Below the pieces are notes generated by a model that did no database searches, was not told the origin of the DNA, and saw only the letters and a program-made list of their open reading frames with translations. A DNA stretch of 54,850 nt. Source: Acidobacteriaceae bacterium. GTDB lineage: Bacteria; Acidobacteriota; Terriglobia; Terriglobales; Acidobacteriaceae. Position numbers and translations under genes: made by a program. Shown here piece after piece: positions 18,100 through 26,416 of this stretch (positions within the stretch are counted from its first letter, which is position 1; each line of letters opens with the position of its first letter). The stretch lies in NCBI GenBank assembly GCA_903642265.1, contig CAHJWN010000019.1, forward strand, positions 1-54,850. The letters run 5' to 3'.

Positions 18100-19464
18100 A
18101 TGCGTTTTTTTAATCGATGGCTTCCCGTAACTGCGGCTTTCGTTGTTCTTGCCGCGATCATGGCGGTGTGTAGAGCACAGAACCCGATCATCCAGACAAA
18201 TTTCACCGCTGATCCAGCACCGATGGTCTACAACGGAACGGTGTACCTCTATACGAGCCATGATCAAGATGACGCAAGTCAGTTCAAGATGGTCGATTGG
18301 AAGCTATACACGTCGACGGACATGGCCAACTGGACTGATCATGGCACGGTGGCTTCCCTCGCAACCTTTGCCTGGGCTGTTCAAACGAACGACGCGTGGG
18401 CTCCCCAGGTCGTGGAGCGTGGTGGGAAGTTCTACCTTTACGCTCCGATCAGTGTGGCGGGATCCCCAAAGAACGTCATCGCTGTTGCGGTAGCGGACAG
18501 CCCCCTGGGTCCATTCAAAGATGCGCTTGGACATGCGCTCATCAGCCCGGCTTCGGACAATATCGATCCCACCGTGTTCGTCGATGATGACGGTCAGGCT
18601 TATCTCTACTGGGGTAATCCGCACCTCTGGTACGTAAAGTTGAACCAGGACATGATCTCGTATGCAGGAGCGATAACGAAGGTCGATTCGAAACCCGACA
18701 ACTACCAGGAGGGCCCCTGGTTTTACAAGGGACAGGGAAGGTATTACATGGCCTACGCGTCGCACTGCTGCCCGGAAGGAGTCGGCTATGCGATGAGCGC
18801 CAACGCAACAGGGCCGTGGGAGTACAAGGGGATGCTGATGGAGCCTGACAAGCGCTCCTCAGGAAATCACCCTGGAATTATTGATTTCAAGGGAAGCTCT
18901 TACGTCTTTGGATTCAACTACCAGCTCAATTTCGCGCTGACGAGCGAACATCGCGAGCGCCGATCGGTCTGCGTGCGGAAGTTCACCTACAACTCAGATG
19001 GCACGATCACTACACTGCCGTGGTGGGACGAGAGTGGCGTAACGCAGGTGGGAACGCTCGACCCGTACCTCATGAATGAGGCAGAGACCATCGCTTGGGA
19101 GTCTGGTGTAAAGACCGCACAAGACAGTCATGGAAACGTCTACGTCACTCAGATTAACAACGGCAGCTACATCAAGGTGAGGGGCGCGAATTTTGGGACG
19201 AAGAAGCTTGGCAAGAAGCCCAGTCAGCACTTTACTGCCCGACTTGCCGCTTTAGGGGGCGGTGGCTCTATTCATCTCCGTCTGGACAGCATGGGTGGCC
19301 GAGAGATCGCCGTCCTTCCCGTGGTAGCCACGGGCGGGCCACTCGATTGGAAATCAATGACAACCAGCATCGTGCCAACCGAAGGCGTCCACGATCTCTA
19401 CCTTGTTTTTGACGGAAGCGGTGCCGAAGCGCAGTTGAACTTCGACTCCTGGAAGTTTGAATAA
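18100..19464 (+). CDS. Secreted GH43 with C-terminal CBM6
   Basis: A 454-residue enzyme with a signal peptide (RWLPVTAAFVVLAAIMAVCRAQ). The GH43 propeller has the base Asp in 'NFTADPAPMVYNG', the pKa Asp in NIDPTVFVDDDGQAYLYWG, and the acid Glu in 'NYQEGPWFYKGQG'. From about residue 325 a CBM6 beta-sandwich follows (SYIKVRGANFG to the terminal 'LNFDSWKFE'), with the typical 'GVHDLYLVFDG' strand. This architecture is common in arabinoxylan arabinofuranohydrolases and beta-xylosidases. The frame is open to 18055, but AAGAGGAA five bases before the ATG at 18100 decides the start. It lies 133 bases after GH31 on the same strand and differs from the first GH43 in having a CBM. Confidence 0.92.
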   Translation: MRFFNRWLPVTAAFVVLAAIMAVCRAQNPIIQTNFTADPAPMVYNGTVYLYTSHDQDDASQFKMVDWKLYTSTDMANWTDHGTVASLATFAWAVQTNDAWAPQVVERGGKFYLYAPISVAGSPKNVIAVAVADSPLGPFKDALGHALISPASDNIDPTVFVDDDGQAYLYWGNPHLWYVKLNQDMISYAGAITKVDSKPDNYQEGPWFYKGQGRYYMAYASHCCPEGVGYAMSANATGPWEYKGMLMEPDKRSSGNHPGIIDFKGSSYVFGFNYQLNFALTSEHRERRSVCVRKFTYNSDGTITTLPWWDESGVTQVGTLDPYLMNEAETIAWESGVKTAQDSHGNVYVTQINNGSYIKVRGANFGTKKLGKKPSQHFTARLAALGGGGSIHLRLDSMGGREIAVLPVVATGGPLDWKSMTTSIVPTEGVHDLYLVFDGSGAEAQLNFDSWKFE

Positions 19465-19671
19465 GATAGTGACGCCCTGATGGGGGTTTACTGTATTCGA
19501 TCGCTGTGTGGTGTCGTGCTTTCGGCGAACCGCTGCTAATCGAGCCACTCTTTTTACAGCAGCCTTACCTGTGCAGTACACGAGACACGGCAAAATGAGC
19601 GGGCGAATGCATCACGTTCGATGAGCCTAGTACATTAACTACAAAACTCAGGATACAACCGAGGAACTTCT

Positions 19672-22614
19672 ATGTCTCACAGCATTGCCACAAGTCTGAT
19701 CACACTCTCCATGATGCTTGGTACTCCAGCGGTAGCCCAGTCGGGCTCGGCCAAGACTGAGAGGCAGACAGGAGACCGGGAGGTTGCAGAGAAAGCCCTA
19801 AGGATCGTGGCAGACATTCATGGTTCGTGGACACAGATGCCTGGCAACATTGCTACACGGCGCATGACGGCTGGCGCGCTGATCGGCAACGGAAGCGTGG
19901 GCGTTGCAATCGGCGGAACTGCGGACAAGCAGCAATACTATGTCGGGCGGGACGACTTCTGGAGCATCCAGCGTGGCAAGGTCATGCCTGTAGGGCGAGT
20001 GGAGTTCAGCCTCCCTGCACTGGCTGGAGGAACGGCGCAATTGCAGCAGAACATCGGGCCCGCCGATGTCACGGGAACTTTTGCGTCTGGAGCTTCGCAA
20101 CTCAAGTCACACGCCTGGGTGGACTCCGACAAGAACTACTTTTTTGTTGAGCTGGAGAATTCAGGCTCAGTTGACCTGAACGTCGGCGCGACCATGCTCG
20201 ACGGTTTTGGACAGCAGGACCGGGGGACGCTGGGCGGGGTTACCGGCAAGGTGTATTGGCGAAAAGTCTCACCTGAGGTGGTGGCTGGCGCAATCGGCGG
20301 TGAGAATGACGGAAAGCCGTCAGCCTCGACAACAAGCGTGCGGTCGCTCCAGATCTTTGCCGACGCGCAGCCGCGAGCAGGCTCGAAGCCAATCTATACA
20401 TGGCAGTCGCAAACGAGCTTAAACGGGAACACCGGTGCGGCGCCGTCGAAGACCTTCACCTGCGGAGACCTGCTGATGCCGGAGCGGCGATTTGCCGTGC
20501 GTGCGTCCGTCAAGATGGACCATGCGGGCGAAGAGGGCGTGATCTTCTCCGCAGTCAGTCAGCAGTGGAACATGCAGGAACAAGACTCGACAGATCCGCT
20601 TGGTAACGTTCGTGGACATGACAGTGGCAGACCGCAAGGAGCACAGGCGGGCCTGAGGATCTATCTCTCAGCCGGGCGTCTTGCCGCCAACCTGAATGGG
20701 ACCGTTGTGACGGCGAATCAATCGCTTTCTGCACAGAAGTGGACGGATGTCTCTGTGGTGTACGACGCCACGACCATCACGCTTTTAGTAGACGGGAAAT
20801 CAGTGGGCGAGAGCACAGACTTCCCGACCTCGGCGCAAGTCATGGGCCCGGAGTGGAAGTGGGCAGCCTCCCACCCCGGGCTTCAGCAGGTGCCTTTCGC
20901 GGGCATAGCTCCGGAGGGCGTCTTGGCGATGCGCCTCATCGGGGCCAACCCGGTCGAAGACAGTGGAACGCTGCACTTCGTTGTTGCAGCCGGGCGCAAG
21001 GTAATCGTCGCAGTCGCAGCGACAGATGACCGCGATTCACCGGGATACTTTCAATCGTCCCTTTCCGACCTGGAGCACGCCAGCGAGGCCACGGTCGCTG
21101 CCACATGGAAGCGCCATGTGGACTCGTGGCGAAACTTCTGGTCTAAGTCTTATGTTGAGATACCCAACAAGACAGTGCAGGCGTGGTGGTACGGATCACT
21201 CTATGTGCTGGCATCTTCGAGCAAGTCTGGAAACGTTGCGCCGGGCCTGTGGGGCAATTGGATCACCACGCCAGATTCAGGCTGGCAAGGCGATTACACG
21301 CTGGACTATAACTACCAGGCGCCGTTCTGGGCCGCCTTCCCAACCAATCATGTCGACCTGGCCGACCCCTACGACGCGCCCCTGCTGGCCTGGATGGACC
21401 GCGGACGTGGGCTGGCCAGACAGCTGCATTCAGAAGGTCTGGTCTACTACACCCATCTCGCGCCTTCCCCTGGCTGGAGTTCGGACAATTTTCGGGCTTT
21501 GGATCAAAAGAGTGATGCCTTGTTCGCTGCGGTGAATTGCGTACAGCGGTGGCGCTACACGCGCGATGTCAGTTACGCCCGAAAGATGTGGCCATTCCTG
21601 ACCGGGGTCGCCGAGTTTTGGGACCACGACCTGAAGCTGGTGAACGGGCGGTACACAGATCTCGATGATGCCGAGGATGAGCACCTCTGGGGATCTGCGA
21701 ATGATGTCAATCCTGCAACCGTAATCGGTTTTTTGAACATGCTCTACCCGGCCATGATCGACATGAGCGAGCAACTCAACGAAGGGCAAAACCAGCGTGC
21801 TGCCTGGAAGAACATCCTGGCGCACCTTAGCCCACTGCCAATTGCCCCGGCAAACGGCGTAAAAGCTATCACCGACGCTGTGAAAACTCCAATTCCCGGT
21901 GACAAGAAGGTGATCCTCGAATCGGAGAAAGGTATGCAATGGGTCGATATCCAAAAAGGCGATCGTTTTTCGGCTAACCCGCCGGTCTCGATTGAGGGAT
22001 CGTCGGCAGGCATGAACTCGCTGCAGGTCATTTTTCCAGCATGGAATGTGGGCTTGGAGAGCGCCCCGGAGTTGCGACAGGCTGCCATCAATACGGTCGA
22101 CTACACGCGCCTATGGTATGACTCCAACAATACCTCTAACGTCTATCCCGCCGCTGCAAATGCGGGATATGACGCAAGCTCAATCCTTCAGCATCTTGAC
22201 TTGATGGTGACACACCTCGGCTACCAGAACTTTGCGTACAAGTTCGACGCCGGCGGGATAGAAAACGAAGCTACCGTTCCCACCACCATTGCAGCCATGA
22301 TGTTGCAGAGCTACCAGAAAAGTATTCACGTCTTCGCCAACTGGCCGGTCGACCAGGATGCGTCGTTCGGCAATCTTCTGGCAGTCGGCAATTTCCTAGT
22401 TTCGAGCAGTATCTCCAAGGGTAAGGTCGACCAGGTGCGTGTTGTCAGTCAGCACGGCGGCCCCTGCAGCCTGGCTAACCCGTGGGGACCAGAACAGGCT
22501 GTAACGGTAAAGGCGGCGGGTGCAAAGAGCAGGATTTTGCATGGGCCGGTCTTCAACCTGCAGACGCGAGTGGGAGATGAACTGATCTTTTCACCCTCGA
22601 AGCTTAAGGATTGA
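19672..22614 (+). CDS. GH95-like (six-hairpin) glycosidase with inserted LamG-like domain
   Basis: A 980-residue exported protein (signal about 1-23, 'LGTPAVAQS'). The start region 'RRMTAGALIGNGSVGVAIGG' and 'YVGRDDFWSIQRGKVMPVGRVEFSLP' match the N-terminal beta domain of GH95-type enzymes. At about residues 265-390 an insert reads as a concanavalin/LamG module ('FAVRASVKMDHAGEEGVIFSA', 'KWTDVSVVYDATTITLLVDGKSVG'). The (alpha/alpha)6 domain follows, with 'GLWGNWITTPDSGWQGDYTLDYNYQ' and 'DDAEDEHLWGSANDVNPATV', and ends in a C-terminal beta domain. GH95 contains alpha-1,2-fucosidases and galactosidases; fucosylated xyloglucan would fit the locus. The family is assigned from overall resemblance, so the activity is unsure. 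Last gene of the plus arm. The ATG follows GAGGAACTTCT. Confidence 0.68.
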   Translation: MSHSIATSLITLSMMLGTPAVAQSGSAKTERQTGDREVAEKALRIVADIHGSWTQMPGNIATRRMTAGALIGNGSVGVAIGGTADKQQYYVGRDDFWSIQRGKVMPVGRVEFSLPALAGGTAQLQQNIGPADVTGTFASGASQLKSHAWVDSDKNYFFVELENSGSVDLNVGATMLDGFGQQDRGTLGGVTGKVYWRKVSPEVVAGAIGGENDGKPSASTTSVRSLQIFADAQPRAGSKPIYTWQSQTSLNGNTGAAPSKTFTCGDLLMPERRFAVRASVKMDHAGEEGVIFSAVSQQWNMQEQDSTDPLGNVRGHDSGRPQGAQAGLRIYLSAGRLAANLNGTVVTANQSLSAQKWTDVSVVYDATTITLLVDGKSVGESTDFPTSAQVMGPEWKWAASHPGLQQVPFAGIAPEGVLAMRLIGANPVEDSGTLHFVVAAGRKVIVAVAATDDRDSPGYFQSSLSDLEHASEATVAATWKRHVDSWRNFWSKSYVEIPNKTVQAWWYGSLYVLASSSKSGNVAPGLWGNWITTPDSGWQGDYTLDYNYQAPFWAAFPTNHVDLADPYDAPLLAWMDRGRGLARQLHSEGLVYYTHLAPSPGWSSDNFRALDQKSDALFAAVNCVQRWRYTRDVSYARKMWPFLTGVAEFWDHDLKLVNGRYTDLDDAEDEHLWGSANDVNPATVIGFLNMLYPAMIDMSEQLNEGQNQRAAWKNILAHLSPLPIAPANGVKAITDAVKTPIPGDKKVILESEKGMQWVDIQKGDRFSANPPVSIEGSSAGMNSLQVIFPAWNVGLESAPELRQAAINTVDYTRLWYDSNNTSNVYPAAANAGYDASSILQHLDLMVTHLGYQNFAYKFDAGGIENEATVPTTIAAMMLQSYQKSIHVFANWPVDQDASFGNLLAVGNFLVSSSISKGKVDQVRVVSQHGGPCSLANPWGPEQAVTVKAAGAKSRILHGPVFNLQTRVGDELIFSPSKLKD

Positions 22615-22717
22615 CATCCGCCTGCGCAGTGCGGAAAGGCTTTCTAGATGTTGCGAGCACTGTCTTGGTCTCTCGTCCAACCTCTGTTGCATTCCTATAC
22701 AGAGCAAGAACTCGGGT

Positions 22718-23056
22718 CTATTGCTTGCCTTCCAACTGGATCTTGTGCGCGCTAACGATGGCGCGAATCAGGCCTGGAAAGCGCGTCTCCAACTCCTCAC
22801 ATCGCGATACGTTGTGCATCTCAACGCCACGCCGCTCGCCACGGATAAGGCCAGCCTCACGCAGAGACTTGAAGTGTTGTGACAGGGTAGACTTCGGGAT
22901 TGTTTTCTTCCCCAGCTTCACCAAACCGGAACAGCTGCGCGAGCAATTCTGCTCCATGATCTCGGAATAAATCGCGACACGTACCGGATCGGAAAGTGCG
23001 TGCAGGATCCCCTCCACAGTAATGTCTGCAAGCGCGGGATGTACCAAGGGCCTCAT
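22718..23056 (-). CDS. ArsR family transcriptional regulator
   Basis: A 112-residue winged-helix regulator. 'EGILHALSDPVRVAIYSEIM' is the ArsR N-terminal helix pair, 'KSTLSQHFKSLREAGLIRGERRG' the recognition helix and start of the wing, and 'VEMHNVSRCEELETRFPGL' the wing and last helix. A Cys pair (QNCSRSCSG, about residues 37-41) lies in the linker before the recognition helix; it does not match the classical ELCVCDL metal site, so redox or other sensing is possible. It diverges from an SDR gene across 157 bases with nested inverted repeats and probably represses it. No good ribosome binding site precedes the ATG. Confidence 0.88.
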   Translation of the reverse strand: MRPLVHPALADITVEGILHALSDPVRVAIYSEIMEQNCSRSCSGLVKLGKKTIPKSTLSQHFKSLREAGLIRGERRGVEMHNVSRCEELETRFPGLIRAIVSAHKIQLEGKQ

Positions 23057-23080
23057 AGCTAAAGGATAAGCTTCGCAGGT

Positions 23081-23150
23081 GCATAGTTCAATAGTTCTTT
23101 TATTCTGAACTAATGAATCCGCTGCAGTCTAGCCACAATCTGAACTATGC
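23081..23150. promoter_or_regulatory. Nested inverted repeats, likely ArsR-type operator
   Basis: GCATAGTTCA (23081-23090) and TGAACTATGC (23141-23150) are perfect 10-bp inverted copies 50 bases apart. Between them TAGTTC (23092-23097) and GAACTA (23107-23112) form an inner palindrome. Thus four copies of TAGTTC/GAACTA occur in 70 bases, all in the spacer between the ArsR gene and the SDR gene. This is what a repressor binding several half-sites would need. That the site belongs to this ArsR protein is an inference from position. Confidence 0.55.
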
Positions 23151-23213
23151 AGCAGAAAAGCTCTTCTGGATCGATGATCTCACCTCAACAATTCGCACAC
23201 GAAAGGCAAGACA

Positions 23214-23957
23214 ATGAGCAAACTGACAGGTAAAGTCGCAGTCGTAACTGGCGCATCCAAAGGGATCGGCGCCGCAATCGCTAAGGCACTCGCCGCTGAA
23301 GGCGCGTCCGTGGTCGTAAATTACGCCTCCAGTAAAGCCGGTGCTGATACCGTGGTGTCAGCCATTACTTCAGCTGGTGGTAAGGCAGTTGCCGTCGGCG
23401 GGGATGTATCGCAAGAAGCCGACGCTGAAGTCATCATCGGTGCAGCCATCAAGAATTATGGCCGACTCGACATCCTCGTCAACAACTCTGGCGTGTACGA
23501 GTTTGCTCCCATTGAGGCTGTCACCGCGGAGCACTTCCACAAACACTTTAATGTGAACGTGCTTGGCCTATTACTTGTTACACAGGCAGCCGTTAAGCAC
23601 CTGGGTGAGGGCGGCAGTGTTATCAACGTCGGTTCGGCAATCACCCGGTTGAAGCCTGCGAACACCGCCGTTTATACGGCTACGAAGGGCGCTGTCGATA
23701 TGATCACGTCCGTGCTCTCGAAAGAATTAGGGCCAAAAAAGATCCGCGTGAACTCCATCAATCCCGGCCTGGTCGAAACCGAAGGTACTCATACCGCCGG
23801 TGTAATGGAATCCGACATGGAAAAGGGAATGGTGTCACAGACCCCGCTCGGACGCGTTGGACAACCGGATGATATTGCCTCGGTTGCGGTCTTCCTTGCC
23901 TCGGCTGATTCAGGTTGGATTACCGGCGAGTTGATCAACATAAGCGGCGGCCTCTAA
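23214..23957 (+). CDS. SDR family oxidoreductase (FabG/glucose-dehydrogenase-like)
   Basis: A 247-residue classical short-chain dehydrogenase. The cofactor loop is VTGASKGIGAAIAKALA (about residues 11-27), NNSG replaces the usual NNAG motif, the catalytic Ser is in 'VINVGSAITRL', and the dyad is YTATK. The C-terminus (WITGELINISGG) is the usual FabG-like end. AAAGG lies seven bases before the ATG. It is divergent from the ArsR regulator and convergent with thiS, separated from thiS by a strong hairpin. Outside any fatty-acid gene cluster and paired with a regulator, it is more likely an inducible alcohol/aldehyde or sugar dehydrogenase than FabG itself; the substrate is unknown. Confidence 0.9.
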   Translation: MSKLTGKVAVVTGASKGIGAAIAKALAAEGASVVVNYASSKAGADTVVSAITSAGGKAVAVGGDVSQEADAEVIIGAAIKNYGRLDILVNNSGVYEFAPIEAVTAEHFHKHFNVNVLGLLLVTQAAVKHLGEGGSVINVGSAITRLKPANTAVYTATKGAVDMITSVLSKELGPKKIRVNSINPGLVETEGTHTAGVMESDMEKGMVSQTPLGRVGQPDDIASVAVFLASADSGWITGELINISGGL

Positions 23958-23965
23958 ACCTGGAG

Positions 23966-24014
23966 GTTCTGAACTGGATGGTGTCGGCCTTCCAGACACC
24001 ATCCAATTCAGAAC
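23966..24014. terminator. Long hairpin between convergent SDR and thiS genes
   Basis: The arms 23966-23985 and 23995-24014 pair over 20 bp with one mismatch, around a 9-base loop. The inner ten pairs are GGATGGTGTC/GACACCATCC. It starts 8 bases after the SDR stop and ends 15 bases before the thiS stop on the opposite strand, so it probably ends transcription from both sides. It lacks a U-run on either side, so Rho-independent termination is not certain; it could also protect the mRNA 3' ends. Confidence 0.55.
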
Positions 24015-24029
24015 TTGAATATACGCAAG

Positions 24030-24251
24030 CTAACTTGCGCCTCCGCCAACAAAATGAACGAGTTCGATCTTGTCCTCGTCAGACAACAGTGTCTGGTTCC
24101 ACCTTGACCTCGGGGCAATCTCATCGTTGTGTTCAAGTGCAACGCGATCGCTTTTCAACTCCAACGCCTCTACAAGATTCCCGATATTAGAGCCAGGCCT
24201 GAGAGTTTCGAAATGTCGGTGAGCACCGTTTACAAGAAGATTCAAAGGCAT
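24030..24251 (-). CDS. thiS: Sulfur carrier protein ThiS
   Basis: A 73-residue ubiquitin-fold protein that carries sulfur, as a C-terminal thiocarboxylate, for building the thiazole ring of thiamine. It matches ThiS along its length: LLVNGAHRHFETL at the first hairpin, 'NLVEALELKSDRVALEHNDEI' in the middle, and 'DEDKIELVHFVGGG' at the end. Odd point: two further codons (Ala, Ser) follow the glycines before the TAG, whereas ThiS normally ends on the diglycine that ThiF adenylates. No thiF, thiG or thiH is adjacent; thiD lies 2 kb away on the same strand beyond an opposite gene. The ATG at 24251 has no strong ribosome binding site. Confidence 0.85.
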   Translation of the reverse strand: MPLNLLVNGAHRHFETLRPGSNIGNLVEALELKSDRVALEHNDEIAPRSRWNQTLLSDEDKIELVHFVGGGAS

Positions 24252-24358
24252 TTACGACTAGTTTATCAGCCGAGTCGGCAGGTTCTAGCATCAGCGTGCT
24301 CTTACATTGGTAACTTTGAAACGGTACTGCGGAACTCAGGAGGCATAACTGGGTTGTA

Positions 24359-26416
24359 ATGGGAGCGGTTGTCCCTTCCGCGGGGGTCTCGATGCCACGT
24401 TTGCAACCTGTTTCTCGTTTCCGGTCGGCACTCGCAGTCGCGCTTGTTGTTCCCATAAGTCTCCCTGCCGGTCTTTCAGCCACCGCGACCAAGCCGACTG
24501 CGTCTGCGCATGTCCAAGTATCGCCGCTGAAAGGTGACGAGAAACTGCTTCATGTGCTGGACCGATTTACCTACGGTCCTCGTTCCGGCGACCTCGAAAA
24601 GATACGCGTGATGGGCATGCAGGCGTGGTTCGACCAGCAACTCGCGCCGCAGAAGATCGACGACAGCTTACTTGACAAGCGTCTGGCTGACTATTCCGCA
24701 ATACAGCTGCCATTGAATAGGCTGATGGAGATGTATCCGAATCGGCAGGTGATTCGGAAGACGATGAACGGGCAAAGTAGTCGGCCAGGCGGCGAGGCCG
24801 AGAAGGCGATCTATAACGATTCGATAGCACGTTACAAGGCGAAGGTCGCGAAGAAGGCCCCTTCAGCAGCCATGGCCGACGACGGCACTGTAGATGATGT
24901 GCCCTCCCTGCCACAGGATGTGCAAACGCTGGTCGCTATGTCACCAGACAAGCGGTTTTCGGCCTTATGCAAGTTCAACCCAGAGCAGCTGAAGGCGCTT
25001 CGAAAGATTGCCAAACCGGAAGACCGGCTATTGCTGGTCCAAGGACTCAGTCCCCAGCAGCTTGAGGCAATTGCAGCCTTTGAAGCGCCACAGGCTGTCG
25101 TCACGGCAGAAGATGTCCAAACCAAACTTCTCCGCGATATTTACACGGAACGCCAGCTAAACGAAATTATGGTCGATTTCTGGTTGAACCACTTCAACGT
25201 GTATCTGCAGAAGTCTCAGGATGCGCCGTACTACATCGCAGCATACGACCGCGATTCGATCAGACCTTACGCGCTCGGCCGATTTGAGAATTTACTGGTA
25301 GCTTCAGCCACGAGTCCGGCGATGTTGAACTATCTCGATAACTCCTCCAGCATAGGGCCGCGCTCGCAGTTCGCAACGCGTCCAGGGCATGCCGCTCTTC
25401 CAAAAAAGCAGGTTGGCCTCAACGAGAACTATGCACGTGAGCTAATGGAGCTTCACACCCTGGGGGTGAACGGGGGATACACACAGAAGGATGTGACCGA
25501 AGTTGCGAAGGTATTCACCGGATGGACGGTTGGCTCGGCTGAGCGCGGCGGTATTGCAGCGCAAGCACAATTCGACCCAGCCAGGCATGAGCCCGGTCCG
25601 AAGAACGTGCTGGGCGTGACAATCAAAGAGAATGGCGAGAGAGAAGGACTCGAAGTACTCCACATGCTGGCGACAAGTCCCGCGACGGCGCACTTCATCT
25701 CGACTGAACTCGCCGTAAGATTTGTTTGCGACGATCCGCCCAGGCCGTTAGTCGATCGAATGACTCAGGCCTTTCTCTCGACCCATGGAGACATCCGCCT
25801 TGTATTGATTGCGATGGTGAACTCACCGGAATTCTTCAGTCAGGCGACCCTCCATGCAAAGGTCAAGACGCCGCAGGACTTTGTTGTATCGGCTGTTCGT
25901 GCCTCCGGAGCCGACGTTCAGAGCGCCGGAGCTTTAGCGAGCGTGATCTCCGATCTGGGTATGCCGGTCTACGGAATGCAGACGCCGAACGGCTACTCCA
26001 TGAAAGCAGATCCGTGGAACAACACAGCATCGTTGATTGCGCGGCTGAATTTCGCGCTGGCACTTTCGACCAATCGTGTCACCGGCGTCAGGGTTGACTG
26101 GAAGGCCTTCCTCGCAGACACACCCGGCACTGCCAGCCACGAACTCTCCCCCAAGGAAAAAGAGTTGGAACTCGAGCGAAGACTGCTGCACATTGATATT
26201 AGTGAGCGAACTCGCAGCACCATCCTGGCGCAGATCACCGCTGATCCTGCGGAGCAGGAATCCAGCCTGCAGCAGGTCTCGGTGAAAGACCGCAAGCGTG
26301 ATCCGCTTGCCGCTCTCGCAGTGCAGGAGAGAATGGACCGGACAAAGATTACCGATCCGCAGTCAGCCCTGGCAGCAGGTCTTCTCTTTGGCTCGCCGGA
26401 GTTTCAGCGGCGCTAG
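24359..26416 (+). CDS. DUF1800 family protein
   Basis: A 685-residue exported protein with an N-terminal hydrophobic segment (RSALAVALVVPISLPAGLSAT). DUF1800 features: 'LLHVLDRFTYGPRSGDLEKI' near the start, 'NEIMVDFWLNHFNVYLQK', 'ALPKKQVGLNENYARELMELHTLGV', and the closing 'PNGYSMKADPWNNTASLIARLNF'. The family is common in Acidobacteriota and Planctomycetes and is normally followed by a DUF1501 gene; here the next gene is thiD on the other strand, so the partner is missing. The biochemical function of the family is not established. Its last 68 bases overlap the end of thiD. AGGAGG lies 15 bases before the ATG, rather far. Confidence 0.88.
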   Translation: MGAVVPSAGVSMPRLQPVSRFRSALAVALVVPISLPAGLSATATKPTASAHVQVSPLKGDEKLLHVLDRFTYGPRSGDLEKIRVMGMQAWFDQQLAPQKIDDSLLDKRLADYSAIQLPLNRLMEMYPNRQVIRKTMNGQSSRPGGEAEKAIYNDSIARYKAKVAKKAPSAAMADDGTVDDVPSLPQDVQTLVAMSPDKRFSALCKFNPEQLKALRKIAKPEDRLLLVQGLSPQQLEAIAAFEAPQAVVTAEDVQTKLLRDIYTERQLNEIMVDFWLNHFNVYLQKSQDAPYYIAAYDRDSIRPYALGRFENLLVASATSPAMLNYLDNSSSIGPRSQFATRPGHAALPKKQVGLNENYARELMELHTLGVNGGYTQKDVTEVAKVFTGWTVGSAERGGIAAQAQFDPARHEPGPKNVLGVTIKENGEREGLEVLHMLATSPATAHFISTELAVRFVCDDPPRPLVDRMTQAFLSTHGDIRLVLIAMVNSPEFFSQATLHAKVKTPQDFVVSAVRASGADVQSAGALASVISDLGMPVYGMQTPNGYSMKADPWNNTASLIARLNFALALSTNRVTGVRVDWKAFLADTPGTASHELSPKEKELELERRLLHIDISERTRSTILAQITADPAEQESSLQQVSVKDRKRDPLAALAVQERMDRTKITDPQSALAAGLLFGSPEFQRR

